In this document: piece by piece, positions 47,701 to 57,843 of the stretch
How the letters are laid out: every line of letters starts with the position of its first letter
How positions within the stretch are numbered: the stretch's first letter is position 1
DNA from: Microascus cirrosus
Lineage: Eukaryota > Ascomycota > Sordariomycetes > Microascales > Microascaceae
NCBI GenBank assembly: GCA_030271035.1
Contig: JAMBUN010000356.1
Span: forward strand, 278,357-342,356
Reading direction: 5' to 3'
DNA: 64,000 nucleotides
Position numbers and translations under genes: made by a program
The notes under the pieces: generated by a model
Seen by the model: the letters and a program-made list of their open reading frames with translations, nothing else
Database searches by the model: none
What the model was told of the DNA's origin: nothing

Positions 47701-48833
47701 CTTGAGTACTTTCGAATAGGGCGAGACCCCGTTGGCTGTGCCTGACTTGGGCACCCCTGGTGATCCTTATTGGCCCATGTCGGGTCTGCTCCCTTTCGTT
47801 CCTGGTCCCTGCACCTTCCCTGCCAGGCCCCCCACCGTAGGCCATACGAGGAGAGCCCACTGCAACCGTTCTGTTTGGAGGAGCGATGGCTCCATCTGCA
47901 ATGCGCCGCCTCCCTTTCGTTCCCTGTCGACCAAACTTCCCTGTCACGTCGTCCCCAGCCAGCACACTCTGCGCTCCCCTGTGCCGTCCCACCCAGATCC
48001 TCTCAGGTCCTGCCTCATTTCGCTGTTTCCACCCTTCCGGCCAAAAGTCCGCACCCGAAATAGAGCACTGGCCACCCAGAGTCGCTGCGCTGCATCTCCC
48101 TATCCTTCCTCTGCACCGCTCCATCCATTCCCTCCCCCCTTCCTCCCTCCTTCCCGACCACCCGCATACCGACGTTCCTTTCTGTTTCTCTTGTTTTACG
48201 ATCCGTGACGGAGTTTGAAGGGAAAGGAATACGGTGTATTCGACCCAGCAGTTCCTGTTCATTCGGCCCGCGATATCCTATCGGCGCCGGGAGCCTGGTG
48301 GCAGAGAAACAGACGGTACGAGCACGACACCTCCGCCTGTCCCCTCACCCATCCAACCGCAAGATCGTGGATTGCCTACCAACCAACCGGCCCTCGAACG
48401 CACCCATTACCAGCGGGATAAAGAGCAACAGGGCACATACTGTTCTGTAGATTTTCTAACGAGAGTGGGTTAACAGGAATCTGCGATCGTGAGCGTTGTT
48501 TCCTTCTCCAACACCGACGCAGCTTTGGACTGTGGCCATTCACTTCACAACTCGTCACCTGGTTTCGATCCGAAAAGCGATATTCCGCGGCGGCTGCCAG
48601 AGCTTGTCGAAGACGCGGATATTGCCGTGGGGATTGAACCACGCAAAGCCATTCCTTTACAAACCATAGGGCAAGACCCCTCGACGACAAACCCGAAGAG
48701 CTTGTTCTTGTCCGGATTTCTCGCAATGCAGTAATCACCCGAGATTTCGTGAGACCGACGCAATCTTTTTTCGAGCTCTGATTGAAATCGAACTACCGAG
48801 GCAAGAGCGTCGAGTTTGGCGTTCGCTATCGCC
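44722..48833. other. 4.1-kb stretch without a supportable gene
   Basis: MEX67 3' flank followed by about 3.5 kb of sequence with only overlapping, featureless frames. The longest is 302 codons at 46211-47119 plus, rich in Arg and lacking any domain, with antisense frames throughout. From about 48080 to 48200 the plus strand becomes very pyrimidine-rich, marking the probable core promoter or leader of the Kelch-type gene, so the last 600 bases may be a long leader with an intron. Confidence 0.5.
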
Positions 48834-51185
48834 ATGTCGATTCCGGCTCCGCCAGTCCCACTGCAGGACTCCTGCGCCGTTATATACGACAACACTCTTT
48901 ACACATACTCGAAAAGCTCCTTTCTTCGACTGAAGTTGGAGCCTGATGCGAAGTGGGAAGAACTGTCCAACGGGGTGCAGGTCACAGGAGGGGTATGTGT
49001 TGGCTCAACTCCGGCGGATGCGGACGAAGCCGGTCTATACATTGTTGGTGGTCTCGCCTCCGACGATCAATATTCCGGCCTCCAGAAATTTACCTACTCA
49101 ACGGAGGAATGGAAGTCGATAACCCTTGAGGGCGAAGTTATGAAGCGCCGTCAGTGGCACGGCGCTGCATACCTCAAGAGTTCTGACTCCATCCTAGTTT
49201 ATGCGGGCAGGGTTGATGACGTGGAAGACTTTTCCTCGGAGACGTTCACGATCCAAGCGAAGTCCCCCTATGGAGTGGCGTCATCCCCATCCAATGCATC
49301 ACCCGCTATATCCCCCTTACTCTTGCCCTGGTCTGACGCGGACGTCGCTATGGTGGGCGGGGATCCCAACAACAGGCGTGTGATGTTGTTCAACTCGGAT
49401 ACTCAATGGCGAGATTCGGAAGCTACCCTGGCCGATCCCATTCCTAAGGATGCCCGGTCCATAACGGCAATGCTCATAGATGGTGACGACGGGAGCAAGA
49501 GCCTCTACACCATTGACATGACGCAGTTCCCGAATGCTGTCAATCGCATCGCTCTGATTGACGCCGATGGCCAACCTATCCAGAACTCACCAACGCTGGT
49601 TGGTAGGGGTAGTGTTGGTTTAGAGGTGCGGCAGTCCGATTCCGATAGCTCGACAAAGCCACTAAACCTTGATGACTGGCCCGAATATGACGATGACTAT
49701 GCTTCAGACGAAGCGTGGAACAACTACGCAGCGGCCCAGGATACCGATGGAATGATTGTTTTCGTGCGTGGAAACGAGGATGATCCAATTCGCATGTTCG
49801 ACGCACGCGAAAACTCGTGGGTAGACGCGTCGCTCGCGTTCTCGGAGCAAGAGAGGCTCGGTGATACCTCCGTTTCCAGCTCCAGCTCCAGCTCCAGTAC
49901 GCCTACTTCGTCAGCTACATCAAGCTCAGCGGCCGAGACGACTACTTCAGGCGAAGATGACAACTCCGGAATCGGTTCAAATGCTATTCTCGGTATCGTG
50001 TTGGGATCAATTGTGGGTGTCTTGCTGTTGCTCGGCCTGCTTTTGTTCATCATACGGCGCAAGAGGGTTCAGAACCAAGGGGGCTCAAGCTATGGAACCC
50101 CTAACCCCCAACAGGGCGGCCCTGCAATGGCAGCCCGAGGCCCTTCGAATGCATCCAGAGGCTACGGCCATTATCCCCAAAACTCGAATGACTCGTACTC
50201 GTCCATGGCAATTCTGATGAATAAGACAAACCAACAAAATAGGGGTCTTGGCCGGAACCCTAGCAACGGGACGAACCGGTCGTCGATGAGCAGCATCTTC
50301 AACAAGGAGTTTAAGAGCACTATTAGCAAGCCTATCCCTCAATCCAACCAATATTCGCCCGAGTTCTCTGAGAAGGAGCTGGAAGCAGGCGATCGCACCA
50401 CGTTCTTCGGCCCCAGCCTTTCGAAACGGGTTCCTCGACGGCCAAGTGTTGCTAGCCCGGCGCAACGTTCCGAAAGGGAACCAGAAGCTCGCGATCGTAG
50501 TGATGATCGGTTGACTGTCTTCGGTCCCAGTCTTTCAGTCAGGGCCCCACCACGACCACCCCGAGGCAGTGCGACCTTGGGCGGCCCATCCCTCCGCCCC
50601 GACGCGATTCCCACCGATCCGACGGAGCGCCGAAGTTCGGGGTGGAATCGGTACTGGTCTGGAGGAAGTGCACTCAACATCCTCGGATTCGGAGGGAAGC
50701 GAGCCACTATGGACTCAGACGACGGCTCGAAATACTCGGACAATAAGCTCAATAGAGTCACGCAGGATTCAGCCACGGTCCCTCCCTTGAGCATGGAGCC
50801 CTTCAACGGCCGGCCGGAACTTAACCGCGTACACTCTGGAAGCCCCACTGTGTCCCAAGCCCCAACCCAGTGGCCTATTATGAAGGAGGGCATGACTGGT
50901 AAGATCGAACGACCACACTCCGCGGGGTCCGGATACACCGGATACTCCAGCGGAATTCCCGAAAGTATCTACGATACCTTCGACCAAGGCGAGGCTAAGA
51001 AGCCGTGGGGATCCGATCGAGCACCCACCGCGGCGTACGGCAGCAACGCCCACGGCCAGCCGTCGTCACTAGATCCCAGCTCAACCAGTGGACACATTGG
51101 AGTCAGCCGGCAGCCTCCATTGAAGGAGGCGAAGTTGTCGACGGACATGAGCTGGCTCAACCTCGGTGGGAACAATCGGGGATGA
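48834..51185 (+). CDS. Kelch-type beta-propeller single-pass membrane protein
   Basis: Unknown function. From the ATG at 48834 the product is 783 residues. Residues 1-340 look like a galactose-oxidase/Kelch beta-propeller, with GLYIVGGLAS, a W-H-G-A-A-Y-L-K-S-S-D-S-I-L-V-Y-A-G repeat and A-M-V-G-G-D-P. A Ser/Thr-rich linker (about 345-375, encoded in part by a CCAGCT repeat) leads to one transmembrane helix (about 385-407, ILGIVLGSIVGVLLLLGLLLF) with a following R-R-K-R stop-transfer signal. The 370-residue cytoplasmic tail holds two copies of an F-G-P-S-L-S-x-R motif and a conserved-looking SGWNRYWSGGSALNI block. This topology needs a signal peptide, yet the ATG at 48834 has none; the frame is open upstream only to a stop at 48783, so a first exon is probably missing. 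Relatives are sometimes labelled CLF1 in databases, which looks like a misnomer. Confidence 0.78.
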   Translation: MSIPAPPVPLQDSCAVIYDNTLYTYSKSSFLRLKLEPDAKWEELSNGVQVTGGVCVGSTPADADEAGLYIVGGLASDDQYSGLQKFTYSTEEWKSITLEGEVMKRRQWHGAAYLKSSDSILVYAGRVDDVEDFSSETFTIQAKSPYGVASSPSNASPAISPLLLPWSDADVAMVGGDPNNRRVMLFNSDTQWRDSEATLADPIPKDARSITAMLIDGDDGSKSLYTIDMTQFPNAVNRIALIDADGQPIQNSPTLVGRGSVGLEVRQSDSDSSTKPLNLDDWPEYDDDYASDEAWNNYAAAQDTDGMIVFVRGNEDDPIRMFDARENSWVDASLAFSEQERLGDTSVSSSSSSSSTPTSSATSSSAAETTTSGEDDNSGIGSNAILGIVLGSIVGVLLLLGLLLFIIRRKRVQNQGGSSYGTPNPQQGGPAMAARGPSNASRGYGHYPQNSNDSYSSMAILMNKTNQQNRGLGRNPSNGTNRSSMSSIFNKEFKSTISKPIPQSNQYSPEFSEKELEAGDRTTFFGPSLSKRVPRRPSVASPAQRSEREPEARDRSDDRLTVFGPSLSVRAPPRPPRGSATLGGPSLRPDAIPTDPTERRSSGWNRYWSGGSALNILGFGGKRATMDSDDGSKYSDNKLNRVTQDSATVPPLSMEPFNGRPELNRVHSGSPTVSQAPTQWPIMKEGMTGKIERPHSAGSGYTGYSSGIPESIYDTFDQGEAKKPWGSDRAPTAAYGSNAHGQPSSLDPSSTSGHIGVSRQPPLKEAKLSTDMSWLNLGGNNRG

Positions 51186-51530
51186 TCGCCAATCGATCAC
51201 ATATTGGACACCATCCGTGTTCAAATAGTTACTCGGGAAAATCTATGCGTCAATCCGAGTGAAAAGGCAGACTCGCATACTTCTCGCTGTTTCCAATTGA
51301 GCGTTTTCGTCTTCATCGCAAGTGGGCATAGGCAATTCATTTACACTGTTCAACGCCAGTCAGCACATAATCCAACCGAAAAAGTCTTGTTATCTGCTCG
51401 CATATCTCTGTCAACAGCCGTTCTTCCCACGCAGGCATCCGGACCTCGATCTATTCCGTCACTCGTCACCTTTTATGCTTAGTCCTTCTCGACTATCTTT
51501 AATCCCGATTACCTCTCCGAGGACCATAAG

Positions 51531-51546
51531 TTTTTTTTTTTTTTTT
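51531..51546 (+). repeat. Poly-T homopolymer (16 nt)
   Basis: A run of 16 T followed by CTTTTC, about 350 bases after the stop codon of the Kelch-type gene. It could serve as a 3'-end or promoter element; nothing further can be said. Confidence 0.6.
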
Positions 51547-52005
51547 CTTTTCTGTTTCTCCTGTATATCTTAGACGCCGGCTTCGGTTTCCGGCAAAACT
51601 CTTTCGTTGCGGCATCTCTCTTTGTTACAGTTGCGTCTCTTTTTCCGTTTTCAGTAGGGGTGGTGGTGATACCATAGTGGTTTGTCACATTGTATGTTAA
51701 TCCGGCCGGGACCTGGATCAAGGCTGCTAGGAGGGGAGAGGACGGGCATGTGGACGGGTTAGACGAGAGGTCGTGGAGGAGTGGGAGATAGGCTGGTGTT
51801 GATAGTAGGGGGAGTCTGAGCGTAGCTAGGGTGGTAATTGTACGCTTTCGGATCGATTATTGGACTGTTGATATGACTAGGCTGGTATGCTCACGTTCAC
51901 CTGAACTCTCAAAACGAAGCAGCATTGGCTAGGGAATACCCGACATCGTAACGCGAGGGTGGAGGGTCCTGTAGCCAAGGAGTAGAAAGTTATCCAGCAG
52001 CCCAG

Positions 52006-52035
52006 CTTACCCAAATTTGAGCTAATATGGGTAAG
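52006..52035. repeat. Short inverted repeat (8-bp arms)
   Basis: CTTACCCA at 52006-52013 pairs perfectly with TGGGTAAG at 52028-52035 across a 14-base loop. It lies in the gene-free part and could be a weak hairpin or a paired binding site. Confidence 0.45.
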
Positions 52036-52680
52036 AGGCTCAATGGTACAGGCCTCCTTGACTTTGTCCTCATTAACTACCGAGACCCACTGAGGGAGTG
52101 CTAGGCCCGTCTAGTGATAGACCTGGGTGAGAAGTTTCAGAGGGATGTTCCGAACCAGTCCTTGGCACTCTAGTAGGAATTAGCATGGTATTGGCGTTGG
52201 AGTTAGAGGCGTGTCTAAAGGCTCATAGACACTAGAACAAAGCCTAGAACAGAGCGAAGCAGGTCCGTTTTCGAGAGACCGTAGAGCCACTTTTCTATCT
52301 CTTCAAAGGTGGCATGGCAGCCTCAGAGCACCACGCCGTGAGGGGTGAGGGCGAAGCTATGTATGACGAGGGTGCAGGGTAGGATAGTCTTACGAAGTAA
52401 ACATAGATAATAAGTAGGAAGGACTGAAGTGGAATATGTGCAGGCGCCAGTACGGGCCAACTTGATGGGAGAAGTATTGACGGGGAAAAAGGTCAAAAGC
52501 CAATAGAGCAGGGGACACGTCGTCATGAAGATATGCCATTACTCCGGAACGATCATCTCTACGGAGTTACGGACGCCGAAGGAACTATCAACGGGGCGGA
52601 GGATGTCCCCGGAATGCCGGACATGGCATTGAAGACAGGTCCAGGAACAGGAAGAGAAAGGCACTACCGACTTTGAGCTC

Positions 52681-52702
52681 CGCACTTACATATGTAAGTG
52701 CG
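52681..52702. repeat. 22-bp perfect palindrome
   Basis: The arm CGCACTTACAT is followed directly by its exact reverse complement, making a 22-bp perfect palindrome with no spacer. It lies about 580 bases upstream of APQ12 in otherwise unremarkable sequence. It could be a cruciform-prone site, a dimeric factor site or an old insertion footprint. Confidence 0.75.
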
Positions 52703-53283
52703 ATTTGTGCGCAACGAACTCGCAATCCCGTTCCAAATTATCCTATCCAAGAACTTGCACCTGAAAAGGAAATCGATTCAATTTCCAACCGAGTAGAGTG
52801 GCCCAAGCAACCCCGGTTGTGGTAGTATCGGGGTGCTTGATTGCTCAGAGAATCAGACTAGTACTAAAGGCCAGGTATTTTTGAGTGGATTTTATTTATT
52901 TTTTGGCCTCCTGTATGGAAGAGAAAAGGGGAAGACATCTTAGCGTGGTCTTTCGAGTGGTGTTTGCGTGCATGGTTTCCAGGTCACCACCAGTGTACTT
53001 ATAGAGTCGTCTTTCGATAACGGCTGAGTCAGGATCGCGATGATGATCGGGAAGAAGCAGATCCTGACTCCACACTAGACGCAGCTCGCGTGTCTTGTCT
53101 GCATCCGCCTTTCTCCCCCAAATTCCGTCATACACCAAAACCAGCCTCCTGCGGCCTGCCACTCTAGTCCGAACCTCTCTTCTACTCATCGCAGGCGGAA
53201 CATAATTATCCCCCCCAACGCAAATCCGTTCACGCGGCCAAACGCGAACGCGCAAACCGACCCCTGCTACTCAACCTCCAACC

Positions 53284-53751
53284 ATGAACAGGCCCGACTA
53301 CCTCTTCTTCCTCAACTCCTTCTCGAACGCAGACTCCGCTCGCGATACCCTTACCTACCTCGCGGACCTCTCCGAGAAGCTTCGCCCCACCGAGGCCACC
53401 ACGCAAATGGCCGCCGCCCTCCTAGCGGAGCTCTCCTCGCGGCTCGTCTATCTCGTCGCTTCGCTCCCCACGCCGCTCCTCCTTATCGTCGCGCTGGTGG
53501 CTAGTATATCGGTCGTGCGGCTCGTTAACCGCGTCGTGTCCTTCGTCACGCGCCTCGCGTTCCAGCTTTTGTTCTACGCGGCCCTCGCCGGTGTGGCAGC
53601 TATCTTGTATGAGAAGGGTCTTGAGGGGAGTCTTACGGCTGGGAGGGAGCTGTGTGGATACGTGTTTGATATTGGAGTGTTCTTCTGGAAGGAGTGGGAG
53701 AGGTTTGAGAGGGAAAGGGACGGGAAACCGAGGCCGAATTTGAGGTTTTAA
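53284..53751 (+). CDS. APQ12: APQ12-family nuclear envelope/nuclear pore biogenesis protein
   Basis: Small membrane protein of the nuclear envelope and ER. Yeast Apq12 affects membrane fluidity, nuclear pore assembly and mRNA export. Single exon, 155 residues. Two adjacent hydrophobic stretches (about residues 55-80 and 85-110) are separated by a short polar turn and match the paired-helix layout of the family; a charged C-terminus with F-F-W-K-E-W-E-R-F-E-R-E-R follows, similar to the W-x-R-Y/F end of fungal members. The N-terminus MNRPDYLFFLNSFSN is amphipathic. The ATG at 53284 is the first in frame, and the preceding bases (ctcaacctccaacc) look like a leader. It converges with GPN3, leaving a 383-base spacer. 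Identification relies on size, topology and the C-terminal motif. Confidence 0.75.
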   Translation: MNRPDYLFFLNSFSNADSARDTLTYLADLSEKLRPTEATTQMAAALLAELSSRLVYLVASLPTPLLLIVALVASISVVRLVNRVVSFVTRLAFQLLFYAALAGVAAILYEKGLEGSLTAGRELCGYVFDIGVFFWKEWERFERERDGKPRPNLRF

Positions 53752-54134
53752 GCAGGAGAGCTGGGGATGTGTGTCTGATTTGATGATTTCACGGCCGCGG
53801 CGTTCGTTCAGGACGGAGGGAATGTGTGCCAGAGTGCTCAGTGGGACTGGCGGAACTGGCGACGCGTGGGCTTGAATGTTGTTTACGAGGAATGGATATA
53901 TGGGAGCGTTCCAAAAAGATGGGAGCATGATGCATTACAGGAGTCATCGTTTAATTTTACTACTTGAGCCACAACTTCCAGAAAAGAACACTGGACTGCC
54001 ATTTGTACATTGAATGTGATACTTTTCAACGCCTGCGCCATGCAAATAATACCCGGACGGAGCGAAATGCAAACGGGTATCCATTCCACCTTAGCCCCTC
54101 TTCCTCGCCGCCGAACTCCATGTAGTTCCTGCAA
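53752..54134. other. Convergent 3' flanks of APQ12 and GPN3
   Basis: A 383-base spacer that must contain both 3' untranslated regions. I see no hairpin terminator and no gene. Confidence 0.6.
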
Positions 54135-55108
54135 TTACATATCATCGTCAAACTCTACCTCGTCGTTGGGTTCCTTCGGCTCTTGCGCCTCGTGGAACTG
54201 TATGCAGTCATCAATATAGCTCAAGATCCCCTCGATGCTATCCTCATCCGTCAGGTCCAGCGTTAGGAACCGCACCATGCTAAAGCTCTCGATCATGCCC
54301 GCAACAGCCTTGTTCAGTCTCCGGAAGCTCGCGCCCCTCATCACCATGTCGCTCTCGCTAGGGGCGCGCCCCGCCATGTCCACATCCTCCACGTCATGGC
54401 CTTCCTCTATCGCCTCACGCCTGCGCGCTCGCTCGAGCGGGTCCGAGTCTAGCAACGAGGCGTCGGGCGTGATGAACTCCTCCAGGTCTCGATTCTTAAT
54501 CTGTCCCTTCACGAGGTCCATCTTGGAGAGGATGTTGATGTGGGGCACCTCCAGGTTGAGCATGGCGCTCATCGCACTAAGCGTTCCAGCGAAGAACTTG
54601 GCGCGGTCCAGGACGAAGGTAGACTCGAGCAGGTAGGCGGCGCAGAGGCGGACGTCAAGAGAACCGGGGCGGGAGAGGAAGCGCGCGAGGGCCGGCACGA
54701 CGGGTATGTGCGTGTAGAGCTCGATCTGGCCTGGCATGTCGATAATGATGAGGTAGTCTTCTGTGAGACCCTCAATCGCCTCACTGAGCCAGTCGAGGTT
54801 CTCGAGCAGGAACTCGAAGCAGTAGACCAGGCCGCCGTTGGGGCCGTAGTCCACCTCCTCCATCACGTCCTCGAGGGATATTAGCTCCTTTATGTCTAGG
54901 TCGGGCGTGTGCTCGAATGACTCGGCGGCGGGGTCGAGGTTGATGTAGAAGGTCGAGCGGCGGCTCAGGTGAAGATGCGTGATGAGCCCGCCGCAAAAGG
55001 TGGACTTGGACAGAGTCTCAGTGGGAAGACCATGATGGACACGTCGCTAAAGGCACTCACCTTCCCTGCCCCCGCAGGGCCCATTACCATGACCCCGAAC
55101 TTGCTCAT
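54135..55108 (-). CDS. GPN3: GPN-loop GTPase 3
   Basis: Small GTPase needed for assembly and nuclear import of RNA polymerase II (and probably III) with its paralogs GPN1/Npa3 and GPN2. Exon 1 (55108-55061, 48 nt) encodes MSKFGVMVMGPAGAGK and ends in the middle of the P-loop; exon 2 (55004-54135) resumes with STFCGGLITHLHLSRR, together giving G-P-A-G-A-G-K-S-T. Total 305 residues. The 56-nt intron has a GTGAGT donor and AAG acceptor. The family-defining G-P-N motif is at 70-72, D-M-P-G-Q-I-E-L (G3) follows, and SKMD near the middle is the base-recognition motif. A region rich in Asp/Glu/Arg (about 195-225) and an acidic C-terminus (EVEFDDDM) are typical. The P-loop split by an intron is a good internal check. 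Confidence 0.93.
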
Positions 55109-56477
55109 TGTGCTGGTGCCTGCAGTCGACGCAACAGTGGTGGTTTAGCTTCAAGCAGACATCCGCCTCCCAAGAATATTTGCAAGGCGGGGCATGCCTA
55201 GCGGGGTCTGGGACCCGCTGCCTGGAGTCCTCACCGAGGAGAGGCGAACCCATAGCTGTACAGTCACGTGGCCATGAGATAGTCAGGGGGCGCCCCACCG
55301 CATCCTTGAGCCGAAGCTCCTCATTGCCGCATTCCGGAAGATTGACGAAATTTGGACCCTGGATGATGCTTCGGTACGCTTGGCTTAAGCACAGGTTTGT
55401 TTGCTTGTCTCACCCCCTGACCGACTGCTGCCGTTCACGTTGTGCCTGTAATCATATATATACCTTTGAAGCTTCTGGGTGTTATGACAAATAAAATGTC
55501 GGTGGACAGTACTGGCTTTTCCTGTCCTGCCAACCTTGGATGGATCGATCAATCGACGCAGGTAGGGGCGGGGTTGGACGGGACGAGGCCCCACGCTCCG
55601 GCTTCGGGGGGCTCATCGCCCCGCCTTTCGCGGCGAAGGTGGAAAGCACATGCAAATGTCAGCGAAGACACCTCACAGGCCAGCGACCTTCTTTTTTTGG
55701 AGAATTTGTTCAAAAAATAATCGAAAGAAGGGCTGGTATCCAAATTGGATGAACTAGAGGCTCGTACCAGGCCCGCTCCATCAGTAGTCAGTATCCAGGT
55801 ACACTAGCCATGGCGCGGTAGTTTTTGGCCGCCAAATTAGCGTGCGCGCAGAATGCCAATTGCGCAATCGTCGGTTGATGTATCGTCCAGGAGCCGAAGA
55901 GATAGGGGACCTTCCACTGTATCCGGCAGCCGGGGGCTGTCAGGGCGGCCAGAAACTTTGTTACGGATTAACTTTCGCTATCCCTACGTCGACTAGCCAA
56001 CCCAAAAGTATCCACCTAACGAGGCCTTGTTTCAGCGAGATTCTTGCCGACCCCTTGTTGCGCCTCCCTCCACTGCCGTGCCCCGCCTCCCCTCAATTCT
56101 TGGCTGGACCTCCGTTCAACAAGAAAGAAGAGGGGTCCTGGAAAAAATATCTCCCGCGTTTGGCCGGTACATGAGTACAAGACAACAACAACCCAGCGTC
56201 TTTTCGTCCCTTCTATTTCCACCTCTCTTCTTCCCCATCTCTCCTCACTTCCCTCCCGCCAAACCACAGACCCAAGGTAATTCACCCCACCTACATTGTG
56301 CCAACCTCGCCCAACCCATTGCCCCTCTCTCCGCTCTCTATCTTCCTGCATTATTAACTTCCTCCAGGATATAGGATAACTCTCTCACTTATCCTTACCA
56401 CCCCACGCCCTGCCGATCCCAGCAGCTTCCGTCCTCTCGTTGCACCTACTTCCAGTTCCTCCGAACAAACAGCCAAA
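55109..56477. other. Divergent upstream region of GPN3 and SAM synthetase
   Basis: 1.37 kb between divergent genes. The right part (about 56030-56470) is strongly pyrimidine-rich on the plus strand, as expected for a highly expressed gene, and contains the probable 5' UTR intron described separately. The left part holds the GPN3 promoter. No additional gene is supported. Confidence 0.5.
56277..56367 (+). other. Probable 5' UTR intron of the SAM synthetase gene
   Basis: A GTAATT donor after CCCAAG, an ATTAAC branch-like word near 56353 and a TTCCTCCAG acceptor define a 91-nt candidate intron inside the pyrimidine-rich leader, 110 bases before the start codon. Leader introns are common in strongly expressed fungal housekeeping genes. 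This is inferred from splice motifs alone. Confidence 0.45.
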
Positions 56478-57843
56478 ATGAGCGTCAACGGCGTTAACAA
56501 GAACGAGGGCACTTTCCTCTTCACGGTAAGTTTTACCCGTTGCCCCTCCCGCTATCAATTTGCCGACTCTCCGGTTCTGCCGTTCCAGTCCCGAAGACCG
56601 GCGCTTCGGAGCTGTCTCCTTAGGAGGCCTCATACCTAACATTCGTTATAGTCCGAGTCGGTCGGCGAGGGCCACCCCGACAAGATTGCGGACCAGGTCT
56701 CCGATGCCATTCTTGACGCCTGCCTGGCGGAGGACCGCCTCTCAAAGGTTGCCTGCGAGACGGCCACCAAGACCGGCATGATCATGGTCTTCGGTGAGAT
56801 CACCACCAACGCAAAGCTGGACTACCAGAAGGTTGTCCGCCAGGCCATCAAGGACATTGGCTACGATGACTCGGAGAAGGGCTTCGACTACAAGACCCTC
56901 AACCTTCTCGTTGCCATCGAGCAGCAGTCGCCCGATATCGCGCAGGGTCTTCACTACGAGGAGGCCCTCGAGAAGCTAGGCGCTGGTGACCAGGGTATCA
57001 TGTTCGGCTACGCCACCGACGAGACCCCTGAGCTCTTCCCCCTGACCCTCCTCTTCGCCCACAAGCTCAACGCCGCCATGTCGGCCGCCCGCCGGGACGG
57101 CAGCCTGCCCTGGCTCCGCCCTGACACCAAGACCCAGGTCACCATCGAGTACAAGCACGACAACGGTGCCGTGGTCCCCGTCCGCGTCGACACCGTCGTC
57201 GTGTCCGCCCAGCACAGCCCTGACATCACCACTGAGCAGCTCCGCAAGGAGATCCTGGAGAAGATCATCAAGAAGACCATCCCTGAGAAGTACCTCGACG
57301 ACAAGACCATCTATCACGTAAGCTGACAATCTCACACCGCCTAATTGAACCGTAGCACAGCATATTAACTCGGTTTCACAGATCCAACCCTCTGGCCTCT
57401 TCATCATCGGTGGTCCCCAGGGTGATGCCGGTCTCACTGGCCGAAAGATCATCGTCGACACCTACGGTGGCTGGGGTGCCCATGGTGGCGGTGCCTTCTC
57501 CGGCAAGGACTTCTCCAAGGTCGACCGTTCGGCCGCTTATCTCGCCCGGTGGATCGCGAAGTCTCTAGTTGCCTCCAAGCTTGCGCGTCGCGCGCTCGTG
57601 CAGCTTTCGTACGCCATCGGTGTCGCCGAGCCTCTCTCCGTCTACGTTGACACGTACGGCACTTCGGACAAGACCTCGGAGGAGCTTGTGAAGATCATCC
57701 GCGAGAACTTCGACATGAGGCCTGGTGTCATCGTCCGCGAGCTCCAGCTCGACCAGCCCATCTACCTCCAGACCGCCAAGAACGGCCACTTCGGTACCAA
57801 CCAGAGCTTCAGCTGGGAGAAGCCCAAGGAGCTGAAGTACTAA
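56478..57843 (+). CDS. eth-1: S-adenosylmethionine synthetase (methionine adenosyltransferase)
   Basis: Makes S-adenosylmethionine from methionine and ATP in the cytosol; ortholog of Neurospora eth-1 and yeast SAM1/SAM2. Exons 56478-56525, 56652-57317 and 57382-57843 give 391 residues, the standard length. Exon 1 encodes only 16 residues (MSVNGVNKNEGTFLFT), and exon 2 opens with S-E-S-V-G-E-G-H-P-D-K-I, the N-terminal ATP-binding signature. G-A-G-D-Q-G at 126-131 is the MAT signature 1 and G-G-G-A-F-S-G-K-D at 273-281 the P-loop-like signature 2. The catalytic core is intact, with no missing motif. Very strong C-ending codon preference suggests high expression. It follows GPN3 divergently. 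Confidence 0.97.

Larger units (their letters stand above)
51186..53283. other. 2.1-kb intergenic region with palindromes and a poly-T tract
   Basis: 3' flank of the Kelch-type gene, then about 1.2 kb of somewhat more AT-rich sequence (51.7-52.9 kb) with no gene, then the APQ12 upstream region. It contains a 16-T run, a hairpin and a 22-bp perfect palindrome, listed separately. A 67-codon minus frame (52526-52323) has no recognisable motif. Confidence 0.5.
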
